This document shows positions 34,728-46,914 of a stretch of 64,000 nt of DNA, one piece after another. The stretch is taken from positions 14,945,985 to 15,009,984 of the forward strand of contig CM026433.1 of NCBI GenBank assembly GCA_014871385.1, written 5' to 3'. How positions within the stretch are numbered: the stretch's first letter is position 1; each line of letters opens with the position of its first letter. Under the pieces are notes generated by a model. That model made no database searches. It was not told the DNA's origin and worked only from the letters and a program-made list of their open reading frames with translations. The stretch comes from Ceratodon purpureus (taxonomy: Eukaryota > Streptophyta > Bryopsida > Pseudoditrichales > Ditrichaceae). Position numbers and translations under genes: made by a program.

Positions 34728-36641
34728 ATGTCTCCTCACAAACCAATGATAATCAAAAAACAAATACAAAAGCGTAAATCAACATTCTTGCCATCTCGTC
34801 CAAGAAAAAAAGTCAAATTAGATTTTGAAATGACAAAGTTGATAAGTGTGGCAACTAAACAAGCTTTCAAAATGAAAAACATCACCAAAGGCAAAAGAGT
34901 AGTGAGTAAAAAAAGGAAATCAATGAACAAAGTTCACACAAAAAAAACAAGAAAGAGTAAAAAAATTAAAAAAAGTTCACCAAGTACTTCTTTAGAATGT
35001 AGTGAATCACAAACAATTTCTAATACTATAATTGATGAAAGTACATCACCAATGCTTTCTTCAAAAGATTCTCAAAGTGACAGGACAATAAATTCTGGAA
35101 AAAATAACGAGCATCTTTCTGAAAGCCATAGTAGTAAATTAATGGATTCAGACCATAATAGCAATGACATCAACAAAGATGAAATATTATCTTTGGATGT
35201 GGGAAGTACTTTTAAGCAAGGGCGATATAAAGTTCAACGAAAATTGGGATATGGTGCATTTTCTACAGTTTGGCTTGCTTGGGATGAAAAAGATAATAAA
35301 TATGTTGCTTTGAAGATTCAAAATTGTTCCAAAGATTGTATAGCAGCAGCTCGAGAAGAAATCAAAATTCATAAAGAAGTAGCAAAGTCCAATGTTGTCG
35401 GAGAAAAAGCTGTAGTAAAGCTTTTGGATCACTTTGAGCATAATATTTCTCGTTCTCGCAAGCACATATGTATGGTGTTTGAGTATCTAGGAGACAATCT
35501 ACTCACCCTTATTAAGGCTAACAAGTACAAAGGCCTTCCTTTAGACATAGTGAAGAATCTTGCAAAACAAATATTAACAGGATTAAACTACCTCCATAAA
35601 GACCTCAAAATTATTCACACGGATTTAAAACCTGAAAATGTGTTATTAGTATCTCCTCTTAATCCAAGTATTGACCCAAGACTTTCTTTGAATGAAAACT
35701 TCACACATGCAAAACAACGTCGTTCTTCCACACCTCCACCTTCTAAATTAAGACTCAACTTAAATTTGTCTCAAAATAAAGATATGAGTTTAAACAAACA
35801 TCAACATGATCATAATAATGAAAAATTATTGCAAACAAGTTCAGAAATTGGTTCTCAATCTCATAGCCCTCGGAGAAATGAAAATATTAATAATAATCCC
35901 AATGACACAACAATCAATAATGAAGTGCAAATTGATGAAGGTCAATTAGCTTCTGAACCAGAATCATTAGATAGACTTGCCATTGATTCAGACCCAGATA
36001 TTGCTCGGGATTTGAATATATCCGACAAAAGAAAAAAACCATCAAGTAGTGATGGAAGCCAACATCAACAAGTCAAATTTTCCATGCCCAACAATGATAA
36101 AAGATTTGAATCGCAAGGACCATCAAATTCTATTGATATTCGATGTAAAATTGTAGATTTAGGAACTGCGTGTTGGACCAATAAAATATTTACAAATGAT
36201 ATACAAACTCGTCAATATCGATGTCCGGAAGTTCTTTTAGGATGTAATTATTCAACTTCAGCAGATATGTGGTCTTTTGGATGTCTTGTATTTGAACTTG
36301 CTACAGGGAATGTATTGTTTGATCCTCGAACAGGAGGAAGTGCATATAATCGAGATGAAGATCATTTAGCTCAAATCATGGAAATTTTGGGTCCTATTCC
36401 TAAAAGTTTAGCATCTAAAGGTATCCATTCACATAACTATTTGACCAAAAATGGTGAATTGAAGCATAGAAAACCTAATGGTCATTGTTCGCTTTACAAA
36501 TTGCTAGTAAATGAGTATAATTTTAATGAAAAGGATGCAAAAGACTTTGCCGGATTTCTCCTACCACTATTAGAAGTGAATCCAAATAAGCGACCAAGTG
36601 CGGAAGAAAGTTTGCATCATCCATGGCTTAATAGCTCATAA
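34728..36641 (+). CDS. SRPK-type serine/threonine protein kinase, intronless
   Basis: 637 residues in one exon. Residues 1-85 are very basic (KKRKSMNKVHTKKTRKSKKI), probably nuclear localisation signals; 86-150 are Ser-rich. The kinase domain starts at GRYKVQRKLGYGAFSTVWLA (165-184), with VALK Lys196 and the catalytic loop HTDLKPEN (Asp299). A 160-residue hydrophilic spacer (about 315-472) follows, then VDLGTACW (477-483), with DLG in place of DFG as usual for SRPKs. Next come TRQYRCPEVLLG and WSFGCLVFELATGNVLFDPR, with the terminal motif HHPWLN. A kinase domain split by a spacer, the DLG and the LGDNLL-LIK motif identify an SR-protein kinase, which phosphorylates Arg-Ser splicing factors. 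SPLNPSIDPR after HTDLKPEN resembles plant SRPKs. Lack of introns suggests a retrocopy. All key catalytic residues are kept. Confidence 0.9.
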   Translation: MSPHKPMIIKKQIQKRKSTFLPSRPRKKVKLDFEMTKLISVATKQAFKMKNITKGKRVVSKKRKSMNKVHTKKTRKSKKIKKSSPSTSLECSESQTISNTIIDESTSPMLSSKDSQSDRTINSGKNNEHLSESHSSKLMDSDHNSNDINKDEILSLDVGSTFKQGRYKVQRKLGYGAFSTVWLAWDEKDNKYVALKIQNCSKDCIAAAREEIKIHKEVAKSNVVGEKAVVKLLDHFEHNISRSRKHICMVFEYLGDNLLTLIKANKYKGLPLDIVKNLAKQILTGLNYLHKDLKIIHTDLKPENVLLVSPLNPSIDPRLSLNENFTHAKQRRSSTPPPSKLRLNLNLSQNKDMSLNKHQHDHNNEKLLQTSSEIGSQSHSPRRNENINNNPNDTTINNEVQIDEGQLASEPESLDRLAIDSDPDIARDLNISDKRKKPSSSDGSQHQQVKFSMPNNDKRFESQGPSNSIDIRCKIVDLGTACWTNKIFTNDIQTRQYRCPEVLLGCNYSTSADMWSFGCLVFELATGNVLFDPRTGGSAYNRDEDHLAQIMEILGPIPKSLASKGIHSHNYLTKNGELKHRKPNGHCSLYKLLVNEYNFNEKDAKDFAGFLLPLLEVNPNKRPSAEESLHHPWLNSS

Positions 36642-37254
36642 ACTTAATTTCCTTTTCTAATCGATTTTGATCAATTAGAACAATGTTTATTGTTGAATAT
36701 TAGAAGGATTAATGAAGAATGATTTTATTTTTTTTGAAAATTCAAAATTCAAAATTTTGTAACTAAGTTTTAATGAACTCTTTTTAAGTACATTGATTCT
36801 AAATAACTATCTTTATTCAAAAATGAGCTCTACAAATAATTAAGTTTATATAAAATAATATGGAATCAGTTCAAAATTTGATTTTATTTCAAATATGATG
36901 TAGTTTATTTCAAATAATTATTGGAAAAAAATTCAATTATACAAGGTGATGTATTTTATAGAAAGTGATTATTTTTGGATTTTACAAAAAAAAATTAAAC
37001 AGAATATAAATCATAAAGAATAAAGTGTGCATAGATTTACATAAAATCTAAAATTTGTTTCATAAATTCACTTCAATTTTTAATCTATCACTTAAATAAA
37101 ATCAAGCTTGGTATTTATTTATTTTAAGATTTTAAGAGACGCTATGATTTTCGTTACAAAATTTCTTCTCATATATACAAAATAGTTTGGAAATTTTTTG
37201 ACTATTTTACAAAAATATTGTACAAAACTCTATTCACCTAAAATAATTGTATGT
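36642..37254. other. AT-rich spacer between convergent SRPK and CCDC40 genes
   Basis: No gene. It contains the 3' ends of two convergent genes. I saw no poly-A tract or target duplication that would mark retroposition of the kinase. Confidence 0.5.
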
Positions 37255-39398
37255 TTATTGTGGAGATTTAAGAGCCAATTCTATTTGAATGATTAAACTA
37301 TCTAATTTTTGTTGCATCAATGGCAATTGTTCACTCAACTCATTAATAACTTCTATTAGTGTAGTTCCTCTCGTTTTAGCATCTGTCAAATCTTCATTGA
37401 TACTTTTCTTCACAACAACACCTTTCCATTTATTATTTTTGAAATCTTCATGCTTCTTAACTAGACGTTGATACATAGCAGTTGCCAAAAATGCCCTTGA
37501 TCTTGCATTGACAATTATTCTTAATCTTTCCCTAAACACAAAAATGTTGATTTAATAATCTAGTCTACAAAATTAGAAATTTAAAAAATCAAATAATTAT
37601 TTGACAACATTCTAATAGGACATGTTGTTTAGAAATATACTTGCAATCTTCTTGTTGGACAAGCACTGTACTAAGCTTGTCATTTAGAATTGGTATTTTA
37701 TCATTTAAGTTGTTCTTTTGTTCTTCAAGTTCAATCAACCTATATAAAATAAATTAATATCAGTATGTTTTTTGTAAAGTTCATGATATAGTAGGAAAAA
37801 TGCAAGATAAAATTATTAATTTTGTAAAAAAGATAAACTTTGGTTAGAATTTTGAAAAGCTTATTAATTAGAATAAGTTTAAGAATTATCAAGTCAAATA
37901 TATGAAATGGACCGAAAATTAAATACACCACATACTATTTGATTCAAAAACTTAAGTTATATATTGAGATTTATTGAAAGAATTTGTTTAATTGAAGAAA
38001 AAATCTATAAAAACATATATTTTTAGAAGAATAAACAAGTTACAAATAGATGAAAAGATGACTCCATTTCAATGTTATAATTATTAGAATTTGGACTTAA
38101 AAAATTTCAAAAAAATAAATCTTGTATTACAATTTATTTCTAATTGAAAAGAAAAAAAAATCATTAATGTTATATTAAGAATATAATTACAATAAAAGAA
38201 AAAATATTAAAATTCCATACATAATCAATGTGAAAATTTTAAGTTTTGTTTTGAAATCCATAATTAACACATGTCTCCAAAATAAATTTTCAATAGGATT
38301 TTTATATTTGGATTTTAAAATTCATCAATTATTTTTTTTTTTCAAAAATAATCATAAAAATGTAGACTACTTAATCTAGTTATCAACAAATAATTTGAAA
38401 GTATCAAATTAGTCACTCTTTAAAATAAATGGGGTTTTGTGATTAATATATACATGTTATAAAAGTAACATCATAATTTTTTACTTTAGAAAAATGTAAT
38501 TATATTGCATTTTATCTTTGAAGAAATGATACCTCTTATCACATTCTACAACACTTTTATCTGTATCTCTTATGGCTTTCTTCAAATCTCCTGCTGCTCG
38601 AGCCAAACCAGCTTCAAAACCCGTGGGACCTTGGATACCTTTTCGATAGCAAACGCCCTATAATTAAAGCATGTAGTTTAATATAATACAATGGATTGCA
38701 TTTAACTTGTCAAAAATATGAAATTATGTAATCATATTCATATATATACGTTTAACACCCTCAAAGGATTTTTTTGGATTTTCACCATAACAAAAATAAT
38801 TTATGCTCCAAGTATATTAAAAAAATAGTATATTTTAATAAAATCTTTAATTATCTTAGGCAAAAAGAAAGTTCTATCATTTTTGTAGATATATATTATT
38901 CTAAATATTTCAACCTTTAATTTCGGGAAAAAAATACCAAAACTTAGAAGAAAGTAAATGTTAGATACTCCTTTAATAATTTTTAAATTTCAATTTAATC
39001 TTGTAAAGAATCAATCAATCAATCTATTAATCTATAAATTTTAGATTTTAACCTATTGACTATTAGATATTGCAAGCTTTGTTAAAATTATAGAATATAA
39101 TAAATTTTTTATTGAAATCTCTCAATTATTCAAAATACAAAATTGAACCTTTAAAATTGTAATAAAAAACAAACCTCCATTTTGTTTGTAATGGCTTTAC
39201 GACTATCAACTTTCAATTCCAAAGCATTGATTAATTTTTTTCTTTGAACATTGAGAGTATCAAGTTCATATTGCATACGATCTACTGATCTTTTTAATGC
39301 TGACAACTCAGCAGATCCTACATTTGGATCTATTGCAGCCTATAATATTCAAAGATGTTATCTTTAAATACAAATAGTTACAGGTTTTAATCATATTA

Positions 39399-39493
<95 letters not shown>

Positions 39494-42400
39494 CATAAAA
39501 ATATTTCAAAGTTTATAATATCACATTTTGTTTTGATATTTTTAAACATGGTATGTAAGCAAAACATTTAGTAGTATTATGATAGTAGTAGAATATATAT
39601 ATATATACATACATATATACATACATACATACATTGTAGCATCATAACAAGTCACCTTCTATCAAATTAGCAGCCTCAGTAAAAGAATGTTTTCAAAATT
39701 TATCCAAAGTAAGAAATCACTAGGAATTACTTCAAATGATTTAGAAATAACAAAGAATTAGAATTTCTTTTTTGAAGAATTTACAATTTTTTGATGTTAT
39801 TAAATTTCAACAAATCTGCTCAAGTGCCATGGTATGGTATAGATATGATATAACTAAATAAAAAATCTCAATTTTTTTTTAAAACTATATTAATATATAT
39901 GTTTTATTTTTAGTTACTTTGTCTTACCTGAGTTTCAATTTCAAAGGATACTTTATATCTCCATAGCATTACATGGTGTTCCAATTCATCTAAATGTTTA
40001 GAAGCATGATCTTTTTCTGCTATTGAATTATCTAATTGAGATTGCAATTCCATTGTATCAGCAGCCAAATCTTTTAAAGCCAAATAATGTTGAATTTGCA
40101 TATTTTCTGTAATATCTAGCAAAGAAGTTTCCAAAGTTTTATTTTTTCCAATCAAATCATTCAACCTACAATGAATCCAAGGTCAAGGATTTTAAAAAAT
40201 TAGGCATTTATTGAAAAAAAGAAAAAGATAATCATAGACTATTTGAATATATTAAAACTATGAATTCAAACATTACAATATTAAGAAAAGTGAAATCTTT
40301 GTGTTTTAGATATCTTTAAAATATAATTCAAATTAAAAAATATAAGATATAACAATAATTAATGAATTATTTACATATTACGATAATTACATATAACATC
40401 TTTTTCATTACAATCATCATTTAATAATAATACATAAATCATAAAACATTACCTGGTAATTAAATTACGCTTTTGGCCAATTCCAATATTGAGGTCTTTA
40501 ATAGCTTTTACTAACATATTGTATTGCATATCAACTCTATATTTTCTTTGAGTCAACACTCCTTGATCATAGGCCGCACGTTGTGCTTTCTCTGATAATG
40601 AATTGACTTCATTTTGAAGAACTACAAGTGAAGTTTGTAAAGACAACCACCGCTTTTGAGATTCATTGGATTCTTTCATTTTTTGGTTAATTTCTATTTT
40701 TAAACTATGCATCATAGCCTCCCATGGCGATGAAGCACTATCATCAAAATTAGCTGTTAATTGTTCATATTTTCTAGTTAATCGTATAATTTCTTTTGTT
40801 TTTATATCTACTTCTCGTTCTTTTTGTTTGATCTCTGCGTCAAATTTTGATATGAGATTATATTTTGAAGCGACATTGTCATTTACAGCTTTCAATGCAG
40901 AGGCTACATCTTGATTGTAAGCTTGCACGGCTAGAATATCACAACGAATGCGAGAAAGTTCATGATTTAAATCTGTAGCCATGCTATCTTCGTCTTTAAC
41001 AAGTTTTCTCAACTCCCTTATATTTGCAGCTGTTGCTTCGGCTCCTTTTTCTTCTAAAATTACTTGTTCTAATAAACCCGATAATATTTTATTTTCAAGT
41101 TCATGAATCTTAGATGTCTCTCTTCTATATTGTTTATTAATTTCCTGCAAGTTATAAGCATATAATTATATCAAATGTCAAATCTTTCTTTGATTCATAC
41201 CATTTGTTTAGTAAACATAAATTCAAGATTTTCAAAAATACATATAATTTAATAGGAACATAATATTCTTTCTTAGTAAAATAAAATATTTACCTTAATC
41301 TCAGCTTCCATTTTCAAAATATCTTCAGCAATTAATTCTATATGACCTTGTATCTTTTCAACTTTACCAAGAACTTTAGCATATTGTTGAAGTATTTTTA
41401 TTCGCCTTGGTTTGACAAAATCAATATATTTTTGTGTTTCTTTCATACTACTATCAATTTTTAAAAGCATAAATTTAGACCGGTCATTCATTTTTGTCAC
41501 CCTCGCAGTATCTTTAATATATCTTTTCTTTTCCGTCATTATTCCAAGCTTGGACTCTGCTTGTTGGTGCATTGCAATTCTTAAAATCTATATTATACAT
41601 ATGATTAAAAATAAATATTATTTTCATTCATTTATGATTGAAATTTAGAAGAAGAAGACTTATTTTAAAATTATCAGATGTTTTGTAAAAAGAAACATTT
41701 TAAAATTAAAATTAAACATATCATTAAAATTGGTATATTAATATGAAAATATGTTGTCTTTGATTTAGAAATAAGCAGTTTTGATGAAAAATTATGCTTG
41801 AAAGATTATATACAAGGTTGAATAAAACTAAACTATATGCTTGATGTGTTATATAATAATAAAAATAATATACCTATGTCAATTTTATATATGAATTTGT
41901 TGTTTTTTTTTCAATTTTTTGAAAAACATAAATTACTTTTACCTTTATAGCTCGGTCACATCGAACCAAAACAACCAAAGTTGAATTCCATTGAAATGTT
42001 AATTGCCTTTTTTCATAATGAATTGAACCCATTTCTATATCAGCTTCACGTAGTGCTAGATTTGATATTTTTGATTCTCTTTTTTGAGCTGCAAATATAA
42101 AAGTATAAAAGATATTAACTTGCTAATATTGGTGTTAATAGATAAATTGAATTAAATTATTATTTAATTAATGTTAATTTAAAAAGCATATATACCAAAT
42201 TATAATATATAAAAGAAACCAAGTTATGTAATAAACATGTTATATCAAAGAAATTAACAAAACAATAATGGTATGTGCAAAGGTAGCTTAAACATCTTAA
42301 AATTAATGAAACCTTCAAGTTGTGCTTTAGCCATTGCAACTTTATCACTAATTTGTTTGATGCGTTCTTGACATTCATCAATGGCTACATCTTGTTTCAT

Positions 42401-43095
42401 TTTAAGAACTTCTATCGCTGTTACTCCTTCTTCTGTGGCATATGTAGCACGTCTATTTAATGCAACATCTCCTCTAATTTTCTCATTAAATTGTTTAACA
42501 TTTTTAACAGTATTAGTAATATTATCGAGTTCTTGTCTTGTTTCATTTGTTTTTTGTGTCAATTTTTTGTGCTCATCTGATCGTAAATCCCAGTGTTTTT
42601 GGTTTTTATCCAACTCCTCCCTAGCCTAAAATCCAACAAATCAAAAATAAAAAAATAAAAAAGAATTGATTAGATAATAAGATAATTATTGAAAATAATC
42701 TAAATCCATGACAATCCAACTATGTATATAATCCAAGAAACATGCAAATAAAGTTATATGACCTTTTTATGAGCTTGAGCAGCTGCGGTTAAAGCAATAG
42801 TTGTTTTATTCAAGCTTGCATGGAGACCGGAAAGATTGCATTGTAGATCATATAATTGCACTCCAGCCTCTTCTCGATCTTTTGTGGCACGCACTAATTG
42901 CCTTTTTTGTTCATAAATTCGGTCTTCAATTTCATTTTTTCTTTCCAATAATTGCTTTTTAAGCTTCTCTTGTACTTCTTGCAATACTTTGTCATCACGA
43001 CGGTCTGTACTTAAACTACTTGGTGGAGTCATCAATGATATAGTTTCTTCGTGATCAGAGCCTTCATGGCTATTGTTACTTCCTTGATTGGCCAT
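37255..43095 (-). CDS. CCDC40: CCDC40 (FAP172-like) axonemal ruler protein
   Basis: Ten exons on the minus strand: 43095-42763, 42625-42313, 42088-41943, 41587-41294, 41144-40453, 40165-39928, 39339-39175, 38657-38533, 37739-37641 and 37531-37255. All introns are GT-AG and the frame stays open through every junction, giving 893 residues. The protein is coiled coil almost throughout after a short Ser-rich head. Diagnostic segments match animal and algal CCDC40: [20 protein letters not shown] in exon 3, [18 protein letters not shown] in exon 5 and [15 protein letters not shown] in exon 6. CCDC40 pairs with CCDC39 to form the 96-nm ruler that places inner dynein arms and radial spokes along cilia. 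In a land plant it can only serve motile sperm. Introns are extremely AT-rich, one with a long TA microsatellite. Start: first ATG of exon 1, with stops upstream. Confidence 0.88.
39405..39491. repeat. (TA)n microsatellite in a CCDC40 intron
   Basis: About 43 uninterrupted AT units in the intron between exons 6 and 7. A second, shorter AT/ATAC run lies at about 39594-39634. Confidence 0.95.
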
Positions 43096-44870
43096 AGTGT
43101 AACAATTTAGTCTACTTCAAAATAAATGAATGTAAAGAAAATTCTTTTGAATTCAATTAGTAAGTGTCCAAAAAGTTTGTTTTTGACTTAATTTCTTTGT
43201 TGTACTCCATTCTCCAAATTGTAATACAATATGATTTCTACAACAAATACACTTCTTGTATTCAAAAGACCTACAAATGAATTGAATGAAATATACTTAA
43301 TAAATGTATTTGAATTTTTTTAGTACTTATTATGATAAAAATTTGAATAATGTATTTAACTTATATTTATTCACAAAAAAGTTGCAACTAACTTAAATTA
43401 TTAAGAACATAGTATTCAAAACATATTGAATGATCTAAATATTTTTCATTGCATTATGTACATTCACAAGTCAACATGCATAGATATAATTCAAAATACA
43501 AATTTATGAAGCAAAGCATTTTGTTAAATACAAAACATGTCTTTAATAAATTCAAAAATCATGATATAAATTGCATTGTCAATTACATATATTAGGTTTC
43601 TTGTTCAATCAAAGTTGATAAACAATATTGAACATCATATAAAAACTATAAAATTCGATATTTTGTATAGAGGCTGGATAATTAAATACCATGTATTCAA
43701 ATTTAGATTACTAATATTAGAGAATTATATGTGATTCAAACGTACCTTTATAAATTTAGTATTGATGCTCTATAATGTGTGAAATTGTTGTTTCTTCAAT
43801 TATGGTTTAAGATACAAAATTTAATTCAAAATTTTTATACAAAGAGAAACTATGGTTTTGTTGAATAGGTTCTAAAACCACATATTTATATAAAAATCCA
43901 TATTGCAACAATGTTTTGTATTTTATAGGTTTCAATTATATAATCAGAAGGTGTACATTCAATTATAAATCAAATTCACTTAAGATTAAAAAAATCTATT
44001 TTAGAAATTACAAGTTATTGAATAAAATCCATGAGGTTATTGTTAAAAAATTGTACACATATATAAATTTTAACAAGTTGTCAAAAAACTATAAATGTCC
44101 CATTGGATTGGCCGTTGCAAATTGAACAAAGATAGTTTATGAATTGCAACAAAAATTCAATACAATCTACAATAATAAACCATCCCACAGTCATAATAGG
44201 AAATTTCTTTGTTTCAACCACGCGTCTTTGCTTCATTCACCAAATCTCAAAACAAACCATTCTCAAAAGTCTTGAAATCAACTTTATAAAAATATATTAA
44301 AAAAATCCTTCACTACTCAATCGATCTCCACAACAATACTTGCAACTCCATCTCCCTCAATCTTAGAACTTGCTGAAAAAGCAAAAATCACACCATTCAT
44401 TTTAACAAAGAAAGATTCATATTCCACAACCTTGTCATTCCATAAGTTTACGCTTTGATAATATATTTTTTCAGAAATCCAATTAAAAGAGACTCTACTT
44501 ATAATTGTGAGTGGACCCTTTTTTTCCTTCTTCATGAATCTCAATTCACCTTCCTGATTCCGAAAACCCTACCAAAACCCTAACCTCAAACCAAGGAATC
44601 AACCTCAAATTAGGGCAAAACCAGAGCCCAGCAAGGGCAACAGAATGAATAAATGTATGGATGAATAAATAGATGAATGAATGAGGGGAACAGCAACTTC
44701 AGCCGAACTTACACACCCTCCAGAAGATCTGAATCCTGGGCCGTCAGATAAGCAATAACACCCAATCTGAACCGTTGGGGAGGTGCAGCCCCCTTGGGCA
44801 CCACTCCCCCTGATCCCATGCCCAAAAACATGGGTTCCCTGGCATCCAGATTTGAACAAATTAATTTAAA

Positions 44871-44901
<31 letters not shown>

Positions 44902-45826
44902 TTCTCATCATAAGTTAATAGTTATCACCATGAATGACACTTGACTCTCAGGGTTTAACTCCAAGTTTTGAGTTCTTCTTTGTGGCTCTTCCCAAGTCCA
45001 TCTCCAACCATCATTCCACATCAATGACCCAAATTCCCAAATCACACACATATGTATGATCATATTCATGTTTTTTGATGCAGCTAGCTCGGCCTGCTTG
45101 TTTTTTGTTGATGCAATTTTCCACTTCACAACTAAAAATTAGCAAGTTTTGTGCATTAAGTTTTGCAAGAGTTTTGCTGGAGGTGAGTATGTTACCATGC
45201 TTCAAAAATGTGATGTTGATGTTGATGTGTTAATGCATCTGTGATTTTATGTCTTAATTTGGCTCTTGCAGTGGATGCCAACATTGTGCAATCAATCAAT
45301 TATGTGAGGATTTGAGTAGATTTTTTTTTGTTTTTGGAGGATGTGGAGTTAGTTTGTATGAAATGGTATGAGACATGATGTTGGGAGGATTCATGGATTG
45401 ATGGTAATTTGCAGAGAGAGAGAGAGAGTGGGAGCTGATGGAGGCTCCACTTGGCAAGGAAGTGAATGTGATGAGACGTTTGCAGTTGTGGAATTGAGAG
45501 AGATTGATTTGATGAAGTGGGTTTCTCAGGTTTTGAGGAGTGACCTAATTTGAGGGCGAGTTTTGGAATGAATTTTCGGAGGTGACGCATGGGTGGAGTG
45601 GGCAACAGTGTTGCGTGATTTGAGAGCACATGTGCAACGGATTTGTGGAAGGCAATGTGAGAAGGCAGAAGACGGAGGAGGAGGAGGAGGAGAAGGAGAA
45701 AGAGAAGGAGGAGGAGGAGCAGGTGGGAGTGCATTTGAGGCGGCGTTGTGGTGGATGTGTGGGATTAGCGACATTCCAGTTTTGGAGAGGTGAAGTGGCG
45801 CGAGAGGACCAGGAATTTGCTTCCAG
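43096..45826. other. Upstream region of CCDC40 and of SAT; no firm gene
   Basis: The AT-rich part to about 44.6 kb holds a 75-codon minus-strand frame at 44317-44544 (ending FFVKMNGVIFAFSASSKIEG, then DGVASIVVEID). It reads like protein but I cannot assign it; it may be a stray exon or chance. From 44.6 kb the composition shifts. 45415-45430 is a (GA)n run, and 45660-45730 is a GGA/GAA-rich purine tract, probably in the serine acetyltransferase leader. Confidence 0.35.
44871..44903. repeat. (ATT)n microsatellite
   Basis: About eleven consecutive ATT units near the right edge of the AT-rich island. Confidence 0.95.
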
Positions 45827-46905
45827 GTGAGTTTTTCTTGCACGCGAGCATGGCATTGTCGGTGTGCGCTTCGTGGTCGCATTGTGGTTTTATTGGTGAA
45901 TTTTGAATGCTCTGATGGGAGAGTCTTGGGTTTTTGGTGCATTGGTTGGTTAGTCTGCCTGCTTTTTGACTACAGTGCGGGGAGCCCAAAACCCCAGTGC
46001 AATCTCAGTTGTGCGGAATTGCTGTTCCTTGTGCTTCTCTGTGATGTCTCGTTTTGTAGTAGGCCTTGCGAGAATTGAGGTCTGTGTAACCCTAATTTGA
46101 TCTGGTTTGTGCTGGTTGGAATTGCTTTGGCGCTTCCTGTTTGGGAATTGTTGAAATTCCCAAACTTGTGAACGTTTCTTGTCCAAGCAGGTCGTGTTGT
46201 GCATTTCGCTGTAAATTTTTGTAGAAACCGTGTTTCTGTGTTGGGAAATCAAGCGAGAAACTAGAGGTGGTCTCTAAGTCGGTAGAGAGTGTATCTCTGT
46301 GAGCAACAACCCAATTCTCTACCAAACAGGAAATTGAGTTGTCAGAATTCCTCCTCCAGCATCCAGAGATTGAGTAGCGGGAAAGTTGTTGTTGCGCTGT
46401 TTGTTGCTGCGGGTATCTCCGATGTAGGGACACAATTTGATGAGGAGAGAATTATCTACTGATGGATTGTTTAAGATATCTCTGATGCATATTTTGGTGT
46501 TTGTGATAAACAGAAAATTGCTTTTCTGACAAGCTTCGGGTTTTGCTTTTAAGAGAGTTCAAGCTTTGAGGCTGATTCTTGAGAATTTATTTTTCGGAGA
46601 GATTGGGAAATTCGGACCGAATGCTTGAAGACAAGTAGGAGTAGATAAAGGGAGAAAATTAGCGACCGTCTGTACTTTCCATATTGTAGGTGAGTGTTTG
46701 TGAGCGCTTGCATCAGCCTTGGTACGGAATTGCTAGTTCCATCTGGTCGAGAACCGTTTCAGATGTTGCAGACAAATCAAAGTAGGTGAGCAGCAGCTTC
46801 TGAGTTGACGCCAAGTGTACGTTACCCACTGATAAGGAAGCGAAATCCGAGCATCACTCCAGGCGACAGATTGCGAGTATCACATGTTTTGATTAAATTT
46901 GTCAG
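45827..46905 (+). other. Putative 5' UTR intron of serine acetyltransferase
   Basis: A strong donor, CCAG|GTGAGTTTTT, at 45826/45827 and an acceptor, AAATTTGTCAG|G, ending at 46905, nine bases before the coding ATG. Other donor-like GTGAG sites inside (about 46690, 46784) allow alternative first exons. This is inferred from splice consensus only. Confidence 0.4.
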
Positions 46906-46914
46906 GCGTTGGCA

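Larger units (their letters stand above)
32600..44600. other. AT-rich compositional island
   Basis: Roughly 12 kb of markedly higher AT content than either flank, in intergenic DNA, introns and coding sequence alike (third codon positions of both genes are mostly A or T). It contains only the SRPK-like gene and CCDC40. Boundaries were judged by eye; the right edge near 44.6 kb is fairly abrupt. Confidence 0.75.

Noticed and set aside
45300-46433. Several 100-140-codon frames on both strands upstream of SAT
   Set aside because: They overlap each other, are low in complexity (Leu- or Pro/Ser-runs from GA- and GGA-rich DNA), and the region fits a 5' UTR with an intron.
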